Shown one piece after another: positions 19,866-27,447 of a stretch of DNA of 56,901 bases. The notes under the pieces are model-generated. The model saw only the letters and a program-made list of their open reading frames with translations. It did no database searches and was not told where the DNA came from. A program made the position numbers and the translations under genes. Every line of letters begins with the position of its first letter. The stretch's first letter is position 1. Source of the DNA: DAOUBA01 sp034432855 (GTDB lineage Bacteria; Chloroflexota; Anaerolineae; B4-G1); NCBI GenBank assembly GCA_034432855.1, contig DAOUBA010000085.1:1-56901 (forward strand), written 5' to 3'.

Positions 19866-21031
19866 TGAGCCGATCCTGTCCCCCGTCCACGCCACAAGGC
19901 GAGAGCAATGCCGAGGATGATCGCCACTCCCTGCAATCCCAAGACGGTTGGCAAGGCCCACGGAAGCACAGGCTCGCCGGGCGCTGAAGGAGGCACCGCC
20001 GTCGGCAGCGGCGTCCAGGTGGGGAACGGCGTGAAATCAGGGATCAGGGATAAGGGAGTAGGGATTAGGGGAGATGGAGATGGCTCGGATATGGGCACAG
20101 CAGTCGGCGTCACCGTAGCCGTGGGCACAGACGTAGGCACAGCGGTGGGCGTGGGCGTCGGGCTGGGCGGAAGCGGCGTGGTCGTAGGCGTCGGCGTGAA
20201 CGTGCGCGTCGGGGTGAGCGGGGTGGCCGTTGACGCTTCGACTGTCTCCTTACGAAGCACAATCGTGTCCGCCGAAGCAGCAGTACGTCCGGCAGCATCG
20301 CGGAACTGAACGTAGACGGTGTATTCGCCTGGCTCGTCCGGCAGAGTCCACTGAACGAGCGCACTCCAGGGCTGCCACGGCTGGTTGCCGAAATCCGGCG
20401 TGTTGCTGATGCGGATTTCGACAGCCCGGCCCATATAATTTGCGCCCTGTCCTTCCGGGCGGGCCTCCTCGTTGGTCAGCCGGATCGCAATTTCGGGATC
20501 ATCGGTGCTGGCTGCCCCATCGTTGATGAAGATGGGCAACACATTGGGCCGCACGCCGAAATTCAGCACGTAATAGACGCGACCGGCGGCATCGGTGGCA
20601 ATGCCGATGCCGATCTCGCGGTAGACCGGGCTGAGGATGTTTTGCCGGTGCGGGGGATCGCCCAGGAAGTACGCCAGCGCATCCTGCACCGTACCGTAGC
20701 CCGACCAGACGTTCTCGTCCACGATGGGCTCGCCGCTATTCCACGTCCAGGCGGCGTAACCGGCGGCTATGACGCGCTGCTGCTCGTGTGTCCCATCGGA
20801 GCCTTTGTGGGGATCGCCGGGATCGGTGAATCCGTGCGCGGCGAGGTCGTCGGCATGGCGCTGCGCCGCGACAGTCAGCAGGCTGGAGAAGCCATAGGGG
20901 GCCAGGCCCTCGTCCAGGCGAGCCTCGTTGATCAACACCTGCCAGATGACAATCGGATCGGGCTCCTGGGCATGGGCCGGAAGCGAAACCAACACCAGAA
21001 AGAGGACGAGCGTAACGATAAAGTTCCGCAT
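19862..21031 (-). CDS. CAP/SCP-domain surface protein with Pro/Thr linker and C-terminal membrane anchor
   Basis: 389 aa. Signal peptide (FIVTLVLFLVLVSLPAHAQ), CAP (SCP/PR-1) domain ~25-155 with LINEARLDEGLAPY, AAQRHADDLAAHGF and the His of DPPHRQNIL, then a beta domain to ~255, a long Pro/Thr-rich linker and a C-terminal helix (PTVLGLQGVAIILGIALALW) with a basic tail. Probably cell-wall-spanning. Part of the linker is encoded by heptamer repeats at 20036-20070. The promoter -10 sits 7 nt before the ATG, so the mRNA may be leaderless. Confidence 0.85.
   Translation of the reverse strand: MRNFIVTLVLFLVLVSLPAHAQEPDPIVIWQVLINEARLDEGLAPYGFSSLLTVAAQRHADDLAAHGFTDPGDPHKGSDGTHEQQRVIAAGYAAWTWNSGEPIVDENVWSGYGTVQDALAYFLGDPPHRQNILSPVYREIGIGIATDAAGRVYYVLNFGVRPNVLPIFINDGAASTDDPEIAIRLTNEEARPEGQGANYMGRAVEIRISNTPDFGNQPWQPWSALVQWTLPDEPGEYTVYVQFRDAAGRTAASADTIVLRKETVEASTATPLTPTRTFTPTPTTTPLPPSPTPTPTAVPTSVPTATVTPTAVPISEPSPSPLIPTPLSLIPDFTPFPTWTPLPTAVPPSAPGEPVLPWALPTVLGLQGVAIILGIALALWRGRGTGSAQ
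20036..20070. repeat. Heptamer tract inside the CAP gene
   Basis: Five tandem heptamers related to ATCAGGG, coding for part of the proline-rich linker on the minus strand. A change of one copy would shift the frame ahead of the membrane anchor. Confidence 0.7.
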
Positions 21032-21038
21032 GGAGAAA

Positions 21039-21066
21039 ATTGTAGCACATAGCCGTAGTTTGACAA
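21039..21066 (-). promoter_or_regulatory. Leaderless-type promoter of the CAP-murI pair
   Basis: Minus strand: TTGTCA (21066-21061), 16-nt spacer, TACAAT (21044-21039), then 7 nt to the ATG at 21031. Confidence 0.6.
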
Positions 21067-21209
21067 CCCCTTCCGACCCGCTTGACTACCTCCATCAGCC
21101 GCGCCCCGTTGCCACTCCGGGCCAGCCGCGCCTCAAGACCATCGGCGCTGCCCAGGTAATGGCAGGCGTGCTTGTACGGTTCCTCGAAGTGAAGCAGATA
21201 AACGGTCAT
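21060..21209 (-). pseudogene. Remnant of a small GIY-YIG-like protein gene
   Basis: From the ATG at 21209 the frame reads MTVYLLHFEEPYKHACHYLG, then LEARLARSGNGARLMEVV, the opening of a common ~100-aa GIY-YIG-related family. After about 50 codons the similarity ends and the frame runs into the CAP gene promoter. The expected HRAGRGA stretch is shortened and the C-terminal half is absent, so I read it as decayed. Confidence 0.5.
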
Positions 21210-21237
21210 TGCGTTCCGTTCTTTTCTGTGATACAAT
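21209..21237 (+). promoter_or_regulatory. Promoter of the Phd/RelE-type module
   Basis: TTGCGT (21209-21214), 17-nt spacer, TACAAT (21232-21237). The same two hexamers and spacing precede the DinJ/YafQ module at 52148-52176. Confidence 0.6.
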
Positions 21238-21260
21238 CAGCGGCGAGGAGGTAAGCCGAA

Positions 21261-21473
21261 ATGAGCACAGTTACCGCCAGTTTAGAGAATCTGCAATTCG
21301 TCACGGATAGCACCGGCCAGCGCACCGCCGTTATCGTGCCGATTGCCGCTTTCCAAGCCTTCCTCGAAGACCTCGAAGACCTGGCCGCCATCGCTGCTCG
21401 GCGCGATGAACCGACCATCTCCCACGAAGACCTGCTTGCCCGGTTGAAGCGCGATGGCCTTTTACAGGATTGA
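21261..21473 (+). CDS. Antitoxin, Phd/YefM-like
   Basis: 70 aa. Short acidic protein with VTDSTGQRTAVIVPIAAFQAFLEDLEDLAAI, the pattern of antitoxins paired with RelE/ParE toxins, and a C-terminal helix (ISHEDLLARLKRDGLL) that would bind the toxin. GAGGAGG upstream. It overlaps the original toxin start at 21454 by 20 nt. Confidence 0.75.
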   Translation: MSTVTASLENLQFVTDSTGQRTAVIVPIAAFQAFLEDLEDLAAIAARRDEPTISHEDLLARLKRDGLLQD

Positions 21474-21709
21474 GTGGAAACGTTCAGCCGAAAGAGTTGC
21501 GTAAACTTCCCGGCCAGGTCATTGCACGCATCGTGCAGGCCGTTGGACGACTGGCCGAAGACCCCCACCCACCTGGCTCAACTAAACTGGCAGGCTCCGA
21601 CGCTTACCGCATCCGGGTAGGGGACTATCGCGTGATCTATACCATCTTCCCCGACACGCTTGTGATCGAGATTGTCAAAGTCGGGCCACGCAAAGACGTG
21701 TACCGCTGA
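21454..21709 (+). pseudogene. RelE/ParE-type toxin with a frameshift
   Basis: From the ATG at 21454 the frame reads MAFYRIEWKRSAE, the normal RelE-type N-terminus, then hits TAA at 21502-21504. The next frame continues with KELRKLPGQVIARIV, DAYRIRVGDYRVIYTI and VGPRKDVYR to 21709, the rest of the toxin. The join is near GAAAGAG at 21490-21496, where two A residues appear lost. The downstream frame alone (21470-21709) lacks the first strand and helix. Inactive unless a +1 shift occurs or the sequence has an error. Confidence 0.75.
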
Positions 21710-21714
21710 AACGA

Positions 21715-21745
21715 AAAGCCGCCCACCCTTGCGGTGAGCGGCTTT
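21715..21745 (+). terminator. Terminator after the RelE-type gene
   Basis: Stem AAAGCCGC/GCGGCTTT (21715-21722 and 21738-21745) continued by CACC/GGTG after one mismatch, followed by a short T-containing run. Sits 5 nt after the stop. Confidence 0.6.
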
Positions 21746-21792
21746 CTGTGCCACATTCCACCAGCAGGCTTAGTGTCCTTGGGATTGCAGCG

Positions 21793-21821
21793 TTGACTTT
21801 CTTGCCTCCGCATGTTATACT
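21793..21821 (+). promoter_or_regulatory. Promoter of tRNA-Lys
   Basis: TTGACT (21793-21798), 17-nt spacer, TATACT (21816-21821), 9 nt before the mature tRNA 5' end. Confidence 0.65.
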
Positions 21822-21830
21822 TCGCGCCGT

Positions 21831-21904
21831 GGGCCGTTAGCTCAGTACGGCAGAGCAGGGGCCTTTTAAGCCCAGGGCCGCAGGTTCGAATCCTGCACGG
21901 CCCA
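21831..21904 (+). tRNA. tRNA-Lys (anticodon TTT)
   Basis: Cloverleaf read by eye: acceptor GGGCCGT/ACGGCCC, D stem GCTC/GAGC, anticodon stem GGGGC/GCCCA with loop CTTTTAA (one terminal G-A mismatch), T arm GCAGG-TTCGAAT-CCTGC, discriminator A at 21904. The CCA end is not fully encoded. Confidence 0.93.
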
Positions 21905-22000
21905 CCTTCGAGGTAGACGGAAGTGCTCAGGCATGCAGTCGAAACCGCTCGTCCTCTATCTCGCTACTCGTCTACCTGTGCGTAAGGGGAGTGGACGACC

Positions 22001-22513
22001 GTGGTGCTTCCAATGTGGGCATTCTGGGTCGCCTTGGTGGCGATGATCGTCGGCCTGCTCGGCGTCGTCCTGCCGGTCGTCCCCGGCGTGGGTTTCATCT
22101 GGCTGGTCGTGCTTGCCTACGCCATCGCCGAAGGGTTCGCCACGATTGACCCCATCACGTTCGCCGTCCTCACCATCCTGGCCGCCGTCGGTTATACGGC
22201 CCAATGGTGGATGGGACACGTCGGTGCCAAGGTCGGCGGGGCCTCGCTCTGGTCGCTGCTGGCCGGGACTGCCGGTGGAATCGTCGGGGCGCTCGTCGGC
22301 GCGATTTTCCTGGGCGTCGGCCTCTTCCCCGGCGCCATCGTCGGTGCGCTGCTCGGCGTCTTTCTGGCCGAATGGTACCAGCGCAAGGACTGGCGCGAGG
22401 CGGCCCGCGCCAGCGGCGGGTGGCTTGCCGGCTGCGCTCTCTCCAGCGGCGTCCAGTTCATCGCCGGCGTCCTGATGATCGCCATCTTTGCCTGGCAGGC
22501 ACTGAAGGGATAG
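22001..22513 (+). CDS. DUF456 membrane protein
   Basis: 170 aa, almost wholly hydrophobic, with the DUF456 opening (VALVAMIVGLLGVVLPVVPG) and glycine-rich helices containing AGTAGGIVGALVGAIF and GALLGVFLAEW. Function unknown. GTG at 22001 has AAGGGGA 10 nt upstream; an ATG at 22013 is the alternative. It follows the tRNA by ~100 nt and is 4 nt before the next small gene. Confidence 0.82.
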   Translation: MVLPMWAFWVALVAMIVGLLGVVLPVVPGVGFIWLVVLAYAIAEGFATIDPITFAVLTILAAVGYTAQWWMGHVGAKVGGASLWSLLAGTAGGIVGALVGAIFLGVGLFPGAIVGALLGVFLAEWYQRKDWREAARASGGWLAGCALSSGVQFIAGVLMIAIFAWQALKG

Positions 22514-22517
22514 ATGG

Positions 22518-22730
22518 ATGAGACAGCGCGATCATTACCGCCCCCGTCGCCAGCAATGGTTCGTCACCCGCGCGCCGCGCAGAGGCACCCTGATCATTGC
22601 TGCGATCCTCTATACTATCGGCCTGTTTGGCCTGGCAGGCTTTTTCCACATCCCAGAGCGCCACGCCGCCATCCTCCTGGCCATCGCCGGCGGCCTGCTC
22701 ATCCTCGGGGCGCTCCTGCGCGATCTGTAG
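22518..22730 (+). CDS. Small two-helix membrane protein
   Basis: 70 aa. Basic N-terminus (RQRDHYRPRRQQWF) and two hydrophobic helices (LIIAAILYTIGLFGLAGFF and AAILLAIAGGLLILGALL). No family recognised. Spacing of 4 nt to the DUF456 gene suggests one transcript. Confidence 0.6.
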   Translation: MRQRDHYRPRRQQWFVTRAPRRGTLIIAAILYTIGLFGLAGFFHIPERHAAILLAIAGGLLILGALLRDL

Positions 22731-22866
22731 AAAGTACCCGCAACCGCAGGGGCACCCACAGCAGAGCGACTCGCGGGGCAACTCGAGAGCGAGACCCAAG
22801 TGCTTGCGACCGGTTGAACGGCTCCGTCACGAGCTCCATCGCGCCGGTCTGAGAGCAATAGAAGAA

Positions 22867-22889
22867 GGGCCGGGACAAAAGCCCGGCCC
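22867..22889. terminator. Bidirectional terminator-like hairpin
   Basis: Eight-bp stem GGGCCGGG/CCCGGCCC with a 7-nt loop between convergent genes. No strong T tract on either side. Confidence 0.5.
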
Positions 22890-22910
22890 CCCTCTTACCG
22901 GCGCGTGCTC

Positions 22911-23882
22911 CTAATGAGCGGATTCGCCGGATCCTTCCACTGCCTCCGCCGGTACCATTGACTCGGCGACCCGGAGCATCTCCTCCAACGGAAGATTGGA
23001 GAGCACCTCGATCCGGCAATCTCCGATGTACCAGATGAGTTGCTTCCCCTCCGTGTAGGATACGGTCTCGGCGGAGACAGAACCCGGCTCCAGCGGCACA
23101 ACCTGATTCGGCTCCGCCGGTGTTGGAACGAGAGCAGAGGGAGTTGGAGGAATCGAGACAAAGGAGACGCTCCCTTCCAGGCCGGTGATCAGTACCGCCG
23201 GTTGGCCGTTGACGGTCATACGTGTGCCGGGAGGCAGAGCGCCATCCTCATCGGAGGACAATCGTCGCTGGTCAATGATGAGGATCTGATTGGTAGTGCT
23301 GTTCCAGTAGTTCAGACTTGCCGCTTCGGGGTTCAATCCCACAGCCATGGACTGAAAACCGGCGGGCAAGTAGGCCGGACGCAGCGGCGTGAACTCTCCC
23401 GAGCCCGGGATGGACACTTCCCCTCCTCCCGCAGGGCTCTCGAAGCGAAACCAGCGCAAGAGTTCCCCCACTTGCGCCCGTACCGCTGGGACGAAGGCCA
23501 CCACGCTCAGGGCAATCACCAAAACCACGACGGCGGTCAAAGCAAATCCTTTTTTCATCGTCATACCTCCTAAGATTGGACTCATGTGGCCAACGCCCGG
23601 CGCCAGACGTTGAAGCCATTCAGGGAGCCGCGATGGCGAAGGGCGCGCTTCCCTCGCCAGTCTCGCCTGCAGGCGGCTCCATGCCTGAGGCGAGGGGGCT
23701 GTCTGGGCAGCCCCGACCTGCAGGGACCGACGGACACGGCTCTGCAGCGCCGATAGAGCAGTCAACTCCTGCTGACAAGCCACACACCCGACCAGATGTG
23801 CCTGGATCAAGGCCCGTTCGGAAGGAGTCACCTCGTTATCCAGATACGCAACGAGCAACCCGTTCACTTCCTGGCATCTCAC
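22911..23882 (-). CDS. Membrane anti-sigma factor with zinc-binding domain
   Basis: 323 aa. N-terminal ZAS/zf-HC2 domain with HLVGCVACQQEL (HxxxCxxC), a membrane helix (GFALTAVVVLVIALSVVAF) near residue 115, and an extracytoplasmic DUF4367-like domain. It should hold the ECF sigma factor encoded just upstream until a signal arrives. I start at the GTG at 23882, which overlaps the sigma stop (GTGA) and has GAGGTGA upstream; an in-frame ATG at 23897 would add five residues. Confidence 0.85.
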   Translation of the reverse strand: MRCQEVNGLLVAYLDNEVTPSERALIQAHLVGCVACQQELTALSALQSRVRRSLQVGAAQTAPSPQAWSRLQARLAREARPSPSRLPEWLQRLAPGVGHMSPILGGMTMKKGFALTAVVVLVIALSVVAFVPAVRAQVGELLRWFRFESPAGGGEVSIPGSGEFTPLRPAYLPAGFQSMAVGLNPEAASLNYWNSTTNQILIIDQRRLSSDEDGALPPGTRMTVNGQPAVLITGLEGSVSFVSIPPTPSALVPTPAEPNQVVPLEPGSVSAETVSYTEGKQLIWYIGDCRIEVLSNLPLEEMLRVAESMVPAEAVEGSGESAH

Positions 23883-24442
23883 TTTGTCACCTCGCATTGG
23901 AAAGCAGCACCCAGGGCAGGCACGTCCCGCGGTATTCCCAACTCCCTGTACATGGTCTTGAGGGCCAGGTTGAGCCGCGATCGGACTGTGCCGATAGGGA
24001 CGTTCAGCACTTGGGCAATTTCAGCATACGACAGTTCCGAATAATAGCGCAAGATCACAACCGCGCGCAGTTTTTCACTCAGCCGGCTCAGTGCTTGCCG
24101 GATCATTTCATCGCCTTCCAACCGTTCCTGAAACGACGCCGGCTCGGTCAACAAGTGGGAGACCTCTTCTAAACGAATGGTCAGGAAGCGACGCTTGCGT
24201 CGCCGGCTCAGACAATAGTTCATCGTAATGCGATAGAGCCAGGTTGTGAAGGCGCCTTTCGCAGGTTCGAAAGCAGATAGTGATCTGTACACCTGGAGAA
24301 AGACTTCCTGGAGCACATCTTCGGCTTCATCGGCGCTGTCCAGCATCAGATAAGCAGTCTTGTAGACCAGGCTCTTGTACTGATGAAAAAGAGCGGCAAA
24401 GGCCTCTTCATCCCCTGTCTGACAACGACGTATCAGGTCCAC
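23879..24442 (-). CDS. ECF RNA polymerase sigma factor
   Basis: 187 aa. Region 2 (AFAALFHQYKSLVYKTAYLM, ADEAEDVLQEVFLQVY, FTTWLYRITMNYC) and region 4 (LRAVVILRYYSELSYAEIAQVLNVPIGTVRSRLNLAL) are complete. GTG start at 24442 with GGGGAAG 6 nt upstream. Translationally coupled to its anti-sigma factor. Confidence 0.93.
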   Translation of the reverse strand: MDLIRRCQTGDEEAFAALFHQYKSLVYKTAYLMLDSADEAEDVLQEVFLQVYRSLSAFEPAKGAFTTWLYRITMNYCLSRRRKRRFLTIRLEEVSHLLTEPASFQERLEGDEMIRQALSRLSEKLRAVVILRYYSELSYAEIAQVLNVPIGTVRSRLNLALKTMYRELGIPRDVPALGAAFQCEVTK

Positions 24443-24473
24443 AGCATCTTCCCCAGGGTCATGGTTCTGATAA

Positions 24474-24502
24474 ATTATACGCTGCTGCTCGGCAGAAAGT
24501 TC
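24474..24502 (-). promoter_or_regulatory. Possible autoregulated promoter of the ECF gene
   Basis: Minus strand: GAACTT (24502-24497), 17-nt spacer, TATAAT (24479-24474). GAACTT resembles the -35 element read by many ECF sigma factors, while TATAAT fits the housekeeping factor, so both may act. Confidence 0.45.
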
Positions 24503-24682
24503 GGTAGCATGTACAAATCACAAGACTTGTGCTATTATACACCACTACCATCCCGGTTGGGCGGCGAACGATTGGAACATCGAGCCTTTAGGCAACGCGG
24601 GGCGTACGAGCCGTTGTTCCAGTCACCGAACTTTGACCCGTCTCACCGCATGTAATGGATAGAGACTCGCCCGGAGCATAGG

Positions 24683-25411
24683 GTGACGTTACTTATCGTC
24701 CACCCATTCCACCTGATACCGTGGGGACGGCCAGGGGTCTTTGTAGACCTCTATCGCCGCGTCGTCTTTTGCGCCCGGCGTAAGGACGGTCCGGCACAGC
24801 AGTACGGCGTGCCGATAGAAGACCTGATCCGGCGCTTCCAGCGCGGCCAGCCGCGCGCCTTCGAGGCGCTCTACGACCGGTACAAGGACACGGTCTACCG
24901 CACCGCCTTCTTTATCACCCGCGACGGCGCCGAGGCCGACTTTATCACCCGCGACGGCGCCGAGGCCGAGGAAGCCGTGCAGGAGACCTTTCTCGACGTG
25001 CTGCGGGCGCTGCCGCACTACCGGGTCGAAGGGCCGGCTAAGTTCGAGACCTGGCTGTATCGCGTCACGGTCAACCGCTGCCGGATGCGCCTGCGGCGCA
25101 AACCGCTCCCCACGGCGGATTGGGAAGAGATCGAGGAGCGGCTGGAGCGCATCCCCTCGTCGCACCCCAATCACGACCCTGAGGGTGCCGTCGTGCAGCG
25201 GGAGCGCACGGCAACGCTCTGGCGGGCAGTGGACCAATTGCCCGAAGGCCAGCGCATCGTGGTGATGCTCCGCTATCAGCAGGGCCTGGCCTACGACGAG
25301 ATCGCCCAGGTGTTGGGCATCAACGAGGGTACGGTCAAGTCGCGGCTGTTCAATGCCCACGCCCGGCTGAAAGAGCAGTTGCGGATGGTGGGACTGGAGA
25401 TCGAAGAATAG
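24683..25411 (+). CDS. ECF RNA polymerase sigma factor with a 10-aa tandem duplication in region 2
   Basis: 242 aa. Region 2 (AFEALYDRYKDTVYRTAFFI, AEEAVQETFLDVLRAL, FETWLYRVTVNRCRMRLRRK) and region 4 (QRIVVMLRYQQGLAYDEIAQVLGINEGTVKSRLFNA) are clear. FITRDGAEAD is followed at once by FITRDGAEAE: a 30-bp direct repeat at 24910-24969 within region 2. The start is uncertain. GTG at 24683 adds ~42 residues unlike other sigma factors; GTG at 24809 (VPIEDLIRRF) fits the family better. The next gene, with an anti-sigma domain, starts 1 nt after its stop. Confidence 0.88.
   Translation: MTLLIVHPFHLIPWGRPGVFVDLYRRVVFCARRKDGPAQQYGVPIEDLIRRFQRGQPRAFEALYDRYKDTVYRTAFFITRDGAEADFITRDGAEAEEAVQETFLDVLRALPHYRVEGPAKFETWLYRVTVNRCRMRLRRKPLPTADWEEIEERLERIPSSHPNHDPEGAVVQRERTATLWRAVDQLPEGQRIVVMLRYQQGLAYDEIAQVLGINEGTVKSRLFNAHARLKEQLRMVGLEIEE
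24910..24969 (+). repeat. 30-bp tandem duplication in a sigma factor gene
   Basis: Two adjacent 30-nt copies, identical apart from the last base, each coding FITRDGAEA plus D or E. In frame. Confidence 0.85.
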
Positions 25412-25412
25412 A

Positions 25413-27383
25413 ATGAGCGCACACCCGGAAGCAGAACTGTTAGCGTTTCTCGACGGCGAATTGGACGGGGTAGAGCGGGCGCGGGTGGAAGCCCACCTGG
25501 CCGTTTGCCCTGCCTGCGCCGCCGAACTGGAACGGTTGCGCGCCCAGCAGAAGGAATTGGAAAGCACCTTCGACGCGGCGCTCGCGCCCGTGCGCCTGCC
25601 CGCCGAGGCCGACCGCCGTCTTCGCGAGCGGCTGATGCGCCGCGCCGAGCCGCGCCCGTGGTCGTGGTGGGCGCTGTGGCAGCGCCGCGGCCTGGTGACC
25701 CAGGCCGTACTGGCCGTGCTCGTCCTCGCTTTTGCGCTCAACACGACCCAGGTCTTGCGTCTGCCGCTGCCTCCTGCGCCGCAGGAGACGCTGGTGTTGG
25801 GACAGGATCGCCTGGTCCCGGGCAGCCAGGCCGCGCTGCGCGTCATCGTCCGCGCCGCCGACACGGCCCAGCCCATCGCAGGGGCCGAGGTCACCGTGCG
25901 GCTCGGACGCCCGCCGGGGCTGGCCAGCCTCGTCTACACCGGCCGCACCGACCAGACCGGCACAGCAAACGTCGCCTTCGCCGTTCCCGAAGACCTGGAA
26001 GGGATGGCCAGCCTGATCGTCGAGACCTCCTCCGCCGGCGGCGCGAACCGCATCGAGCGCCCCATCACCATCGCGCGCCAATACAAACTGCTGCTCGGCT
26101 CGGATAAACCCGCCTACCGGCCCGGCCAGACGGTCCACCTGCGCGTCCTGGCGCTCGACGGCGTCACCTTCCACGCCGTGGCTGGTCGGAACGTCACGTT
26201 CACCATCGTGGACGCGGCGGGGCAAGAACTGGCACGCCATATGACGACCACCTCCGACTTTGGCATCGCCGCCTTCGAGGTGGCCCTCCCGCCTGACGCC
26301 ATTCACGGTCAATACACCCTCCGCGCCCAACTGGGCGACACACTTTCCGAGCGCACCATCAGCGTCGGCGAGTACACACTGCCCGCCTTCCGCGTCACGG
26401 TCGAGACCGGGCGCACCTTCTACACCGCTGGCGAGCAGGTGACCGGCAGCATACACGCCGAATATTTCTTCGGCAAACCGGTCGCGGACGGCCAGGTGAC
26501 CCTGCGCGGCTATACCGGTGAGCCCCGCGAGACGCCCGCGATCATCGTCCAGGGCCAGACCGACGAACAGGGCGACCTGGCTTTCACCTTCGTCCTGCCG
26601 CCGACCTTTGGCACACAGGCCACACAGCAGCCGCTGCAATTCGACCTGGAAGCGGAGGTGATAGATGGGGCCGGCCAACGCGCAGGCATCCGCCACGTCA
26701 TCCCCGTCGCCGCACAGCCGATCCTCATCAGCGCGATTCCCGAAAGCGGTCTGCTCAAGCCCGGCGTCGAGAACACCATCTTCATCCTGACCTCCTACCC
26801 CGACGGGCAGCCAGCCGAGACGACGTTGGCCATCACAGTAGAAGGCCAGACATACACGCTCCCTACCGGCCGCTACGGCCTGGCCGAGTTCCGCTACATT
26901 CCACCCAAACGCACGGTGCAGATGGACGTCCGCGCCCGTGACGCACAGGGCCGCGAAGGCCACACCGCCTTTGCGTTCGAAAGCGACCGCGCTCCGCAGA
27001 CACTCCTCTTGCGCACCGAGCGCGTCGCCTACGAGGTCGGCGAGACGCTCCGGGCCGAGGTGTTGACCACCGATGAAGAGACGGTCTATCTCGATGTGGT
27101 ACGGATGCGGCAGACCATCGCCACCCTCTCCGCGCCGGTCGAGAACGGGCGGGCCACCTTCGCGCTCGATCTGGATGGAACGATGGTCGGCACGCTCGAA
27201 CTCCACGCCTACCGTATCTTGGCTGACGGCAACGCCGTGCAGGATACCCGCCTGGTCGTCGTAGACGCCCCGCGCCAGATCGCCGTCGCCATCCGCGCCG
27301 ATCGGGACTCTTACCGCCCCGGCGAAACCGCGCATCTCCAATTCCAGACCACGTTCACCCCAACCAACCAACCAACCAACTAA
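25413..27383 (+). CDS. Anti-sigma/alpha-2-macroglobulin fusion protein, N-terminal part
   Basis: 656 aa as read. Residues 1-45 are a ZAS anti-sigma domain (HLAVCPACAAEL). A membrane helix follows (VTQAVLAVLVLAFAL, ~95), then several macroglobulin-type beta domains: YKLLLGSDKPAYRPGQTVHLRVLALDG, VGEYTLPAFRVTVETGRTFYTAGE, and YEVGETLRAEVLTTDEE are MG-domain signatures. The frame ends inside a CCAA repeat tract, and the protein plainly continues in another frame at 27424 onward. As the partner of the ECF sigma factor encoded 1 nt upstream, it probably senses events outside the membrane. Confidence 0.8.
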   Translation: MSAHPEAELLAFLDGELDGVERARVEAHLAVCPACAAELERLRAQQKELESTFDAALAPVRLPAEADRRLRERLMRRAEPRPWSWWALWQRRGLVTQAVLAVLVLAFALNTTQVLRLPLPPAPQETLVLGQDRLVPGSQAALRVIVRAADTAQPIAGAEVTVRLGRPPGLASLVYTGRTDQTGTANVAFAVPEDLEGMASLIVETSSAGGANRIERPITIARQYKLLLGSDKPAYRPGQTVHLRVLALDGVTFHAVAGRNVTFTIVDAAGQELARHMTTTSDFGIAAFEVALPPDAIHGQYTLRAQLGDTLSERTISVGEYTLPAFRVTVETGRTFYTAGEQVTGSIHAEYFFGKPVADGQVTLRGYTGEPRETPAIIVQGQTDEQGDLAFTFVLPPTFGTQATQQPLQFDLEAEVIDGAGQRAGIRHVIPVAAQPILISAIPESGLLKPGVENTIFILTSYPDGQPAETTLAITVEGQTYTLPTGRYGLAEFRYIPPKRTVQMDVRARDAQGREGHTAFAFESDRAPQTLLLRTERVAYEVGETLRAEVLTTDEETVYLDVVRMRQTIATLSAPVENGRATFALDLDGTMVGTLELHAYRILADGNAVQDTRLVVVDAPRQIAVAIRADRDSYRPGETAHLQFQTTFTPTNQPTN

Positions 27384-27425
27384 CCAACCAACTAACCAAC
27401 CAACTAACCAACTAACCAACCAACC
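27357..27425. repeat. CCAA/CTAA tetranucleotide tract
   Basis: About 17 units of CCAA with interspersed CTAA, inside the alpha-2-macroglobulin reading frame. TAA triplets at 27381, 27393 and 27405 lie in the upstream frame; that at 27413 lies in a third frame. If read through, it would encode repeats of PTNQ and LTNQ. Confidence 0.9.
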
Positions 27426-27447
27426 CACCGCCCTCGGCATTGCCGTC

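Noticed and set aside
20736..21236. 166-codon minus-strand frame starting in the GIY-YIG-like remnant
   Set aside because: Only its first ~50 codons resemble a protein family; the rest is an out-of-frame reading of the CAP gene.
24524..24545. Plus-strand TTGTGC...TATACA as promoter of the second sigma gene
   Set aside because: Spacing between the hexamers is too short and the distance to the gene is over 130 nt; evidence too weak.
25440..27440. Long minus-strand open frame of 666 codons opposite the macroglobulin gene, starting with repeated GWLV residues
   Set aside because: It is the complement of a clear macroglobulin coding region; its repetitive start is the CCAA tract read backwards.
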